Assembly (NCBI RefSeq): GCF_032118995.1
Contig: NC_092669.1
Span: forward strand, 1,116,001-1,180,000
Direction of reading: 5' to 3'
Length of the DNA stretch: 64,000 nucleotides
Source: Asterias amurensis
Taxonomy: Eukaryota > Echinodermata > Asteroidea > Forcipulatida > Asteriidae
Part shown: piece by piece, positions 22,701-34,700 of the stretch
Layout: every line of letters starts with the position of its first letter
Numbering within the stretch: the first letter of the stretch is position 1
The notes under the pieces: generated by a model
Told to the model about the DNA's origin: nothing
The model's database searches: none
Seen by the model: only the letters and a program-made list of their open reading frames with translations
Program-made: the position numbers and the translations under genes

Positions 22701-25700
22701 TGTAGGAAGGTCTCATTACCTTTCATTACAAACACTGCAGTCAAACAAGCCCAATCCTGCTATTTCAGTAGCCCAAATCTTGTCTCATTGGGGACAATCA
22801 TCAACATGGTGAGGAGTTAGGGGGGGGGGGGTGGTAGGGGAACAAGTTGGGCTCCTTGAGAAAGCACCCGGTGGAGTATGAGTAATAATGTGCTGATTTG
22901 TCTCATTTTCAATTTGCGTGCCGTCTTGGATGGAAGTCAGTTCCTCAAAGGTGCCTTGTTGTTCAGCGGGATATTCCACAAAACGAGGATTAATATTTGG
23001 GGTTAAAAAGGACTAAGTGACACTCGGCGAAAATTGGGGATAAACTCTAGCAGCTGATCATTAGGCGGACGTGCGGAGTTGAGTTGGCTATAACTGATCA
23101 GAGGATCTCCAGATATAAAGTTCCTTGTAAGGCGTAAACCAAAGACTTCGGTTGGGCTTGAATCAATAATCTCCATTTACAGCTAGTTGGGAGTATCACT
23201 TGACGAGCAAGAAGACGCTGGATTTTGTTCAAAAATTTATCAGAAACCGATATTTTTGACACTGGATATACATAAAGTGACCTTCTGTGATTTGTTTGGA
23301 CGTGTAAACAATTTTGTGAAACTTTCAGGCTTTGAACTTCGCTCTTCAAGGGGCACTGTAATGTTCGAATTGGTAACGGGCACTTCTATGAGGAAATTAT
23401 AAATTTCCACTCGAACTTTGTAAATGGCACCACGGCAATTGTTTCCAGTGCATAGGTTAATTGGAGACCTGAACTTTATAATTGGTTGATTTGCGTAACT
23501 GGAAATTAAAAGGATGAGTGTGATGAGATGAGGATGTCCTGCTTTTTAGAACCTGAGGATACAGCTGAACTTGGAAAACAGCTGAACTTGGGTGGATAAT
23601 TAAATATGTATGAAATGTTTCAGTGACTTCAAGAAGCCCAAAGAAGACGAGTTGACTTCAGCAAACCTGAAGAAACTTTAAAAGGAAGATTTGACTTCAA
23701 TACTCTTCAGAAGAAATATTTGAATTGAAGACACTTTAGAAGAAAGATTTGATTAAAGACACTACTTCAGAAGAAAGATTTGACCTCAAGACACTTCAGA
23801 AGAAAGATTTAATTCAAGACACTACTTCAGAGGAAAGATTTGATTCAAGACACCTAAAAAAAAAGATTTTACTTTAAGACACTTTAAAAGAAAAATTTGA
23901 CTTCAAGGACGTTTCACAAGAAAGATCTAACTTTAAGAAACCTGTTACAAAAATGCTGAATTCTATTGCGACATGGATGGTGAAAATATTCTCCACAAAG
24001 TGTTGTCTTCATCGGGATTATAAGATACTTTGTTTTTTCTTGAGAAAAACTTGATGCTCATTTTGTTGATCTACATGCAGCTTCCAGCTTGTAAAGTTTC
24101 ATTGTCTTTTAAAATTTTACTGGACAAGTTTTAGTGCATTTTTTTAACGGGACAATTGCGGCAAAGTCTTGAAGTCAAGTGCATTACCTGATGAAATTCT
24201 CTTGGGAATTTTTAACCAGGTGCTAAAATGTGATGTAATTTTTTATGCTGTCATAAACGGTGATCCCCAGATAATCTTCAAGGAATCCTTGTGGGATTTG
24301 TGAAGATCAACAGATTTCCGTTACCAGGATATGAGGTGGACAATTGACCATGAGCGTCTGAATTTATTTTAAAAACCAAAGCCAATATTTCATAGTTTTA
24401 CTGAGTGCTTTTCGTTTATGTGCAGAATTTTGAAATGTTGCCTTTTTGAAGTTCAAATCAGCTTTTGGGGAAAGAAATAGTTTTCAAGTTTGACTTTAAC
24501 CACTCACAGGTTTCAGGAATCCAGACTGTGGATGAAATAATTTGTTGGGGTTGCAAAACTGGACATGAATATGACCATGAATGTCTGGGTTTACCGTGAG
24601 TGCAGCGGATGACAAGACTTCAACTCTCTGAAACTCTGAAGACATTTCTGTAATGAGACGGTACAAAGCATGACAAAGTGTGTCTGTGAACATTATATCA
24701 GGTGATAAGCAGTCTGGTCTTCAGAGAACAGTGAGTGCAGGTGATGACAAGACTCCAACTTTCTGAAAGTCTGAAGACATTCATTTAACAACGACGATGG
24801 TGCTAGCATGACAAAGTGTGTCTTTGAACATTTTACTAGGTGTTCAGAGAATTGTGAGTGCGCCTGATGACAAGACTCCAACTTTTTGAAACTCAGAAGA
24901 CAATTGTGTATCGACATGACTCCAACTCTCTGAAACTCAGTAGACATTTGTTTATTACGACGGTGCAAGCGTGACAAAGTGTGCTTGTGAACATTTTTAT
25001 GAGTGCACTTGGTGAAAAGCTTTGAAATCTCTGTTCACTCTAAAGATATTTGTGAAACGACGGTGCAAGCAAGCCAGACAAAGTCTGTCTGTGAACGTTT
25101 TTATTAGGTGTTAAGACACTTCCTCGTCTTTGCAGTCCAATGTCTGGTCAGCGTCTTTTTTTTTGAAACCACTTGTTCCCAGGAGGGAATTGTCTATCTA
25201 GTCACCTGATAAACTCACTGGAATAATAATGGGTCAAGTACCATCGACAAAAGTTCAAATCAGGCGAAGGAGAACTTTTTCTCTTATAAAGACCACAGTG
25301 TCCCCAGGGAGACCAGAGAAATTCCAGTACAGACTGAGCGTGGTATGTAAAGCTACAGATACTTGGAGTTGACATTTGACATTTTATTCTAAGGGTGGTT
25401 TTTAAAGGGTCTGTACTTGGTGGTAATGACTCTGAAAATTAATGGCAATATCAACTGACTTGGTAACACTAGAAGTACAGCAGGTTAGGATAGTACACAG
25501 TGCATTTTGAGAATTTTGTTATCTCCAAGTTCGGTGGTTATGGAAAAAGAATTTACTTTTTATCCCCCAAAATTTGAATCTGGGATTAACATTTCTCACA
25601 TTGTACAGTATATTCCTCAGATGGTGTGTTAGGGATTATTCTTCCTGCGTGGACATATTCGCTCGGGATTTTCGGTGATATCGCAAATATTAAAAAAATA

Positions 25701-28700
25701 TACGCAAAAAATTAATATCAAAATCAAAATATATGCAAAAATATATGCAAAAATATATTTCAAAATCAAAATCGAAAAAAAAAGTCTAATCAATAAATAG
25801 TTTACTCCAATGATGTAATTATTATTTTTCTTTTCAATTCCAGGTGAATGGGCCCACACCGGTGGTCTCCTCGGAGCAAGTCCAACGTCTAGAAGGAGAT
25901 AAAGAGTCCCTGGTGCTCCAGCTAGCCGTCCTAAATGACCAGGTGGAAGCACAATCAGAGGCCATTCAAGAAATGGAACGAGGTCTGGCCGATGAGGCGG
26001 TCAAGCTGACCAAAACAGAAGCCATGCTACAAGAGGTAAGCGAATTTGTGTCTTACATTGGCCACCATAATTACTGTATCATGTTCATTTTGTATGATGA
26101 GAAACATCTTTTTTTTGCTTCGTGAGTCGGCCACAATATTTACTGTATAATTTTTATGTGGGGTTGACTACTTATAAATGATGAGAAACATAGTTTTTTT
26201 CTTCTTACCTTAGCTTCAATCGTTTTAGGTAGGCTATTTGTAAATGATGAGAAACATAACTTTTTTCTTCTTACCTTGGCCGCACTTTCACATGAAAATG
26301 TTCTGAAGTGCGACATTGGAAGATGAGTAACAAATTTGCCGAGATTTAAGTCAATTACATTCAACACTTAGTGCTTTCCTGTGAAACCAGCAGCTGGCTT
26401 TTGGAGTGATGTCTCCTAGCAGAGGTGTTGGGCTTCAGTCAAGATTCAAGGGCAGCGTCTTGAAATCTGAGACACTTATTTCAAGGAATGTTTTATCTTC
26501 CCTGAAGAGGAGCTTTTAATATCCCCAGCAGGGCCAATGACATAAAGCTGAACATAAAGCTGAGCAGAAAACACTGTTGACAAATTTCTTTGCTAAGCAT
26601 CTTGAAATCCGAGACACTCATTTCAAGGAGTGTTTGCTCTTCTCAGGAAGAACTTTTAACATCCCCAACAGGGCCCATATCATAAAGCTGTTAAGCAGAA
26701 AATACTGCTCAGCAAATTTTGAGTGAGGCACCAGTCACCCAATGCACACTTAATGTAATTTTGGCTGGTAACCTGTTTCTGCTAATCAAGACTGTTGTGC
26801 AATCAGAACTTGAGTCCGATGCAGTAGATCGCTCAGCCACCACACATCTGTCACATTCCCTTTAAAGGCAGTGGACACTATTGGTAATTGTCAAAGACTA
26901 GCCTTCACAGTTGGTGTATCTCAACTTATGCATAAAATAACAAACCTGTGAAAATTTGAGCTCAATCGGTCATCGAACTTGCGAGATATGAATGAAAGAA
27001 AAAAACACCCTTGTCACACAGATGGTTGATTTCAGGACCTCACATTTTAAACTTGAGGTCTCGAAATCAAATTCGTGGAAAATTACTTCTTTCTCAAAAA
27101 CTACGTCACTTCAGAGGGAGCTGTTTCTCACATTGTTTTATACCATCAACCTCTCCCCATTACTCGTTACCAAGTGAGGTTTTAGGCTAACAATTATTTT
27201 GAGTAATTACCAATAGTGTCCACTGCCTTTAAGTTCAAGTTGACCTGGTGTTGGCCTCGATGCCCCTTACAACGTAAACACCCTAAATACCTGACATTTC
27301 CTTTAAGATATTTTTTTCAAGCCTGACTGTCCCTTTAAGATGGTTTATATTTTATGACAGATGGCAGGTTTAACACCCAAATCCCTGACGCTAATAATAA
27401 CGCAATATTGTTGATGAATTATCTTGGCCATCACCACCTCAATCCCTTAAGCGTTTAATGTTAATACTCTTCGAGCGGTGGTAGAAAATTACCATCAAGA
27501 GCTTTAGTTATAAAATTTGAAATAAAATTTTACAAATTCTCTCAAGTTAAGTACATCAGTACAGTATACGTACATTTGACATTAATTGATAGATGACTGT
27601 ATTCTGGCGCGCAAATGAAAAAGCTGTGCTTTCTGGAAGATGTAACAATGGTGTAATTTATGTATCCGGGTTACACACAAATTAGTTTGAGTTTTTAGAG
27701 TCGTTGAGTTTGCAAAAACTCACCGAGTTTGCAAAAACTCATCGAGTTTGCAAAAACTCATCGAGTTTGCAAAAACTCAGTAAGTTTACAGGAGTTACAT
27801 GAGCAGAGCTTGAACTTCGCTCTTGAAGGATCAATTGATGTGGGTGCCGTGAGTTATTTGGAGGCCTGCTGAGTTTACAGAAAATCACTGAACTTGAATA
27901 CATAAACTCATTTGGGTTTGCAGAATGTCACAGAGTTTGAATAAAAAGATCCACCAAGTCTTACAGAAACACACTGAGTGCAGATACTCACTGAGTTTGA
28001 CAAAAACCCTCTCACTATCATAAACCTACAGCTCAGTGAAGTTCACAACTGCATTAACCTTTAGACATCGAAAAAAAAAATCCACCAAGTCTTACAGAAA
28101 CTCACTGAGTGCAGATACTCACTGAGTTTGACAAAAACCCTCTCACTATAAACCTACAGATCAGTGAAGTTCACAACTGCATTAACCTTTAGACATCGCA
28201 CATGTACATTTCTGCTCTACATGTTCATCTTTCACCAAACCATTCTTCACGTTACGCATAAAGGAGCAAATATTCCTACCAATGCTCGCCCCGAGTGTCG
28301 CAAGTCTTGGAAGAGCTTCAAGAAATATTCCGGAATTTTAATGACATCCTCTCTAACCCTGTGGCCTAAATATTGTTTCCTTTATGATTAGAGCATAGCA
28401 CTTTGTACTGGACATATGGACACAGTAGTTTATGAGGTGCTTAAAGCAAGGATCTGATGCCTGGAAATTTCGCTAAGCAATTTTTCTGGAGAAAATTAAG
28501 AGCACTTTTATTCAAATAAAAAAATCAGAACAAAAACTATGGAAGCTTTTTAAGAGGGTACCAATGAAAAAACCATGGCACAATTTCATAAAACCTACAA
28601 GCATTAAAATTTGGTCAGCCAAAAAATGTTTGCTTAGCTGAAACTGATTACTAGCCAAAACTGACAGTGTTTACAGAACATTGTTGCCACTTGTTTCCAA

Positions 28701-31700
28701 CTTGTTTTTTTGCCTAGCAAAAAGAAATTGGCTTAGCAGTATTAAACAGCTTAATAAAATTAGGCACCGGCACAATTTTTATAGAGTTGCTCAAAACCTT
28801 TACCCTCACGAATCATTATGATTTTTATGCTTTGCGGAAAAACTACCAATCACTGCAACTAAACCTCAACAGCTTATCTTGTCTTATCTTTTGGATATCA
28901 CATTCCCCAAAACAAAAAGTATTTATACTGCACAATCCCTTTAAAGGGAACTTACATCACAGAGGCGATAAAAGTGATTGCCTCCATGCCCCCTGGTCAA
29001 TGCCTTTGTGCCCTTGAAATGCTCCAATAGAAATTTACAATTTCCTCACAGGGTGCCCCTCTACTAAGGAGAAAAAAATGCCTTGGTGCCCTTGCCCTTT
29101 TAAAAACGAAGCTTACAGGCCTGTAGGTTTATTGCCATTCACTTCATTCAAGAGTAATTACTAAATGCATACATTCCCTTTAAAGTTCCCGCAGAGTTTT
29201 GATTATTATTTTTGTCTCCATGGGTTGTAGGAGATGATGGCTCGTGCAGAGTTAGAGTCAACGAAGCTGAACCAGATGACAGAAGTCTCCAACCTTAGGA
29301 TACGTCTGAGCACCGTGGAAAATGACTTAAGTAACTACAGGGAAAGGACGTTAAAAGCAGAGGTAAGACCACAATTTTGTTAGTTTTTAGCATTTTTTTT
29401 TTTCAAGAAATTTTTTAATGGCAAATTTTAAGTTGTAGATGAAAGCATTAATTAGTCGCATTTTTACTTATTTGTTTATGTTGGACTTTGAAGTAAGATG
29501 AACACAAATTACATTAGATACATGTAGCAATGAGCTTTGAATTCCTAAGTTACACGTAAGACCAACAATTTGTAGCATTTTTCCAGGGCCTATTTTAAAT
29601 GGTCATAGGCAAAAGCATAAATTAGTAGCATTTTTACTTATTTGTTTATGCTTGACTTTGAAGTGAGTAGAACACAAATTGAGTAGCATTGAACTTTGAA
29701 TTCCTAAGTAATTTAGGCTCATATATTTAATTTTACAAATTTCGTTTTTCTTACAGTCACTCTTGGAAGAAAAGCAGAAAGAATCGGGCGAGCTCTCTGT
29801 GAAGTATCAAAAGAGTCAGGTAAGGGGTCGATTTCACAAAGAGTTAGGACTAGTCCTAACTCAGGACTAGTCCTAGGAGATATTAAAAGCGCATAGCGAG
29901 TCCTAAGGTAGGACGAGTAACTCATCCGAAGTCGAGATAAGACTAGTCATAACTCTTTGTGAAATCCACCCAAGGATTATTTTCAAGCAAGCTAAAATGT
30001 GAATAAAAATCGCCACTAGTGATCCGAAAATCTTTTAATTTTCATGCCTCTAATCAACCCTTTTTGTTGTTCAATCTATAAAAAATATTAAGATTCCCTT
30101 TGCCTCAAAGAGTACTCCTTACCATAGGCTGAGCCCCTTCAAGACTGAAGTTCAAGGCCTGGTTAGTTTTTGTTATCAACAATAAGACCAACAATTTGTA
30201 GCATTTTTTTCCATAAAATACCTTGAATTGAATTGAATTGAGTTTGAAGCAGCTGCTGATCATTTTACTTTCTCATTAAGGCTGGTTTGTAGCCGGTGGC
30301 GCACGATCCTAAAAAACACAGTTTATAGTCATCGCTGAGTCATATTAACTGTGTTGTTTATGATCACCGCGTCAAGATTTCCATGACTATAACCCGGTCT
30401 TTACTCACAAACTTTTTCTTGTGCCGTTTTTCAACAGAACAAGATCTCGGAGCTTCAGGGGGAATCAAACACGTGGCAAGAGAAATACATGCAGAGTCAG
30501 GTGAGAGCGTCAATATTTAATTCTTATTGTGTTTTTAGTCACGCTCAATTGACGTTGACATTTAGATACGAGCGGGGGAAGACCTTGGAAACCTTGTCAA
30601 GAGGGGTTTAAATAATTTAGTTTGGTTTCCTGAACTGTCATTATCCTTTTGTAAGGAGTTATTTCTGTCACAGATGCATTTAAAGGCTGTCGTAGACTTT
30701 TTAAAGAGGCCATTGTCTTCATTTCCTTTGACGTTGACTTAGTCTTCCCCCCCCCCCCAGCCACTGGGCAAGCTGGGTGGTCTAAGGGTAAGACTTCTGC
30801 TCTAGCAATGCAAAGGATTGTGTGGAACTTGGCACTTTCAAAAAAGCCAGAGTTTGTCTAGCGTGACGTTAAGGGTCATGAGTTTGTAAAAATTTGATGA
30901 CTATTTTGAAGGGGTGTTAATCTTGAGTTTTGCGTTCCATTGATGAAATGTTTGGTTCGGCTTATTTTAAAAAAGTTATTTTTTTGCATGTCAGTTGGTT
31001 GTTAATAATTGTTAAACATTTAAATTGGTTTTTGCTTTAATTTTGTTTTACAAGTTTTGAGGTGTTTTGAATATTTTGTAAAAAGTATCTGCCCTCAAAT
31101 GAAGTTAAAGCAGGGCTCCATTGTCAAATTAAGTTTTGTGATTCACTCATTTTCCAAAGTGAATCCTTATTTAAAAATAGGGAAATCTAAAAGTCGCTAA
31201 CCTTACATTGATACTCTTGAAATGCCACTTAAAGACACTTCAAGTGTAATTTTGGTTAATGGCGTCACATTTAAAAAATATGACTTGTATTTTTTTGTTC
31301 AGAAAATTTTGAATTACTTTCTGAATTCTGATGATATTTAAAATCCACATTGAATGTTGAGTTTATGCCTGGCTCAGAAATTCTTTGAAATTTACAGACC
31401 CATTTGTTGTTGCTGTCCGATGATATAGTTTTCGCTCTGAAAAGCGATAATAAAAATAGCTGTGTTAATCTGATAGATTATAGTGGTGGTAGCTCTTAAA
31501 GACTAAAAAATTATATGAAAAAAAAAAGATTTTCGCAGCAACAACTACTTACTTCATCAAACATGTTTGAAATAAAATTATATTGTACACTATTTAAGGT
31601 GAGGTTGAAGACCTTTATGATGACTCTATCTATTTGAAAATAAGTTCATACAAAACTTAATTAAACCTTGGAGCCTCTCTTCAATTACATGTATATGACC

Positions 31701-34700
31701 CCATGTTGACTGTTACAATTCAATGCATAATGGTATAGAGTGAAGATACAAGTCCTACAGTCTGTTTGAAACATTACAAAGTTTGTCAGCCATAGACTTT
31801 GAAACGCTTCATGAGGTTAAAGGCAGTGGACACTATTGGTAATCACTCAAAATAATTGTTCGCATAAAAGCTTACTTGGTAATGAGCAATAGAGAGGTGT
31901 TGATAGTATAAAACATTGTGAGAAACGGCTCCCTCTGAAGTAACGTTGTTTTTGAGAAAGAAGTAATTTTCCACAAATTTGATTTCAAGACCTCAGAATT
32001 AGATTTTGAGGTCCCGAAATCAAGCATCTGAAAGCACACACCTTTGTGTGACAAGGGTGTTTTTTCTTTCACTATTATCTCGCAACTTCGGCGACCAATT
32101 GAGCTCAAATTTTCACAGAATTGTTATTTTGTGCATATGTTGAGATACACCAAGTGAGATGACTGGTCTTTGACAATTACCAATAGTGTCCAGTGTCTTT
32201 AAAGGCGTTCAACATCAGGACCCAATTTCATGGTTCAACTTACCGTTAAACTCTGCGCTTACGACCCACATTTCCTGCTTAGGTGCAAGCACCAAGTTTC
32301 AAAAAAAAATAATTAAAAATATTTAAAAAAGCAAAGCCATTACTCCAACTTTGTTTGTTGAGGTGTTTGTTGCGGTGTTTGTTTGTTTGTTTGTTTGTTT
32401 GTTTGTTGTTGCTTTTTTGCAATATTTGTAGTACACTATTTACCTTCTGTTGTTGTTTAGACTAGTGTTATAAATCATTCTATCTGCAGGTGGTTTCCCT
32501 CTCCATTTCATGTTATTTTTCATTTGCAAAAAGACATTCCTTAAAAGATGCTCCCCCCCTGTGTTCCTCCATCCATTGTTCATTTTCACCTTTGACCTTT
32601 TATGCAAATGAACGTGCCAAAACGTAGGTGAAGCTTGTCCGTACGCAATCTGAATGTGCAGAGGTTAAATGTCGGCTAAGACAGTGTAGTGTAAGTTGTA
32701 GCAAGAGGGCGCTTTTGCCGTTGGTCTGTGAGAGCACTTTGCCATTTTACTTTAGTGCCTGCAGAGGTGTGTGCATGCTTAGTGGTATTGGTTAAGTCAG
32801 GTTTGCTGCTTGAAAAGATACGAATGAAAGAGCACTTCTGTGTTAATAAAAAAATAAAAAAAAGGAAATATTCCAATGGACCTTATGTGTTGGTGTCATC
32901 ACTCCGCCATCTTAGATGTAAAACAAGGATTAAACAACGGTAACTGCATATCCCTGATGCGCAGCGTATAGCATGTATAGGATGAACCAATGAGCAACCT
33001 TCTTTTGAACTCTATCTGAGGGCGCTCTTCTCAAAAGAAATCATGTGCATAAGGTCCATTTTCAAAAAACTTTTTCTCATCCTTCTCAAATTAATTCCAA
33101 ATTGCCTCTCGAGATTAATAAATCAGAACTGAACATCCCTGTTGGAATGAAAATACCTCAGGATCATAAATACTCACCATGGACGCCACCCTTTAAATTA
33201 GAATCAGATGACAGACATGAAAAATACTTGCAGGACTTAACAAGAAACTCATGTCTTCTCATGTTACATTGTCAAGCACAAGTCAAGCTAGAGTTCCCAA
33301 TAAGAGTAACTATAAATATAATATGGACATATTGACTGCTATGATGGGCACAGTTGAAATTATAGGCCCAAGGTGATGTCAAAACCATGACTATGCCCGA
33401 AGCGAAGCTGAGGGCATAGCCATAGTTTAACAATTATTTTGAGTAATTACCAATAGTGTCCAGTGCCTTTAACTTAATTGGAGACAGTTGAACACTAGAT
33501 GGCAGCAGAACATTTTCTTTGTTTACACAAATTGAGCATGCTCCGTTTCCAAGAAGAATGGATTAACCTAGTAAAGTCTGCTGCCACCTAGAGTCACCAA
33601 ATGTCTGCCATTAACCCCAACAAACTTGAGGCCAATTTCTAAGAGTTAATCATACAAATTTACTAAGCACTGAAATATTGCTTAGAAAATATGGGTTACT
33701 AACTTACTGGTCAAAGTACAACATATTGTACACTGCTTGTTACCGGTTGGGTACTAAAATTTGATTTGAGGTCTTTGTTGAGACTTTAAGGTACAGTTAT
33801 GTTCTTTTTTTTTGTGTTTTCCAAGAATGAATTGCATCGGTTGTGGTTATTATTTTTATGCATGATGAATGAAGTTTGGCCAATGTCGTGGAATTTCTTA
33901 GTTTTTTAAGTAAACTAAATGAATATGTGGGATCGGTTAAACCAGGAACTAACACACAAGAAAACATTCTGCATGGTTTGATTTGTTATTAAAAAAAACA
34001 CATTGGTCTACATGTAATTAAAATGTTTTTAACACATTTTCTTGTAGGAGAAATTTGTGACATTGATTGTAGATTTTAGCATGGTTTCCGTTGGGCTTCA
34101 TGAGATTTGATACTTAGCACTTACATTAAGCATGTTAAGAGTCCATAGCCCAGACTGTTGGATGATGTTGTCATGGAAACATGCACAACCAGGTGTTTTG
34201 TTTCACAAACTGCACTGAGCTATTCTTTTACTTGTGTTAAGTCAAACTTTCTTGCACTTTCAAGTTTCACAAACTTTCTCTCTTGAATATACTAGAATCA
34301 CTTTAGATTTATAGCCCTTTTCACAGGAAAGCAAAAAGCAAGGGTCCTTTGCTGAATTTTCTCATGCTTGAGAAATACCACATAATGTACTTCATGTAAA
34401 TAGATTCAAAGGTACGAGATTTCCCTATTACCTAACATCCTTGAGAAATCATCTCACTTTGTGAAAACAAATTTCGTACTGCAGAAGAATTTTTGTCAGA
34501 GGATGTCCACAAAATCCTCAAGTGGAGGCAAGAAAGCTCTGTTAAATTTTCCGAAATGAATAATTTAGGAAATAAATGAAAAATACTTTTTGTTTGAACA
34601 ATTAAAAATTGACAAGTGCAGGATTTGAACCTGGGACCTGATTAACCCGGCTCTACCAACTGAGCCATCTAGCCCTTATGTTGGCGATCTCCTTATTTCG

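Larger units (their letters stand above)
19303..25201. other. Large liprin-beta intron (19303-25843) upstream of the alternative exon
   Basis: Contains the repeats listed separately and a G run near 22820. I found no exon matching the liprin-beta family here. The protein aligns across the junction without a gap, so none is needed. Confidence 0.6.

Noticed and set aside
33045..33335. 96-codon open frame in a liprin-beta intron
   Set aside because: No homology recognised and no suitable flanking splice sites in phase. Treated as chance.
34610..34685. Possible tRNA gene on the minus strand
   Set aside because: A and B boxes are present, but no proper acceptor stem or anticodon arm can be formed, and similar pieces occur elsewhere. 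It is a SINE head.
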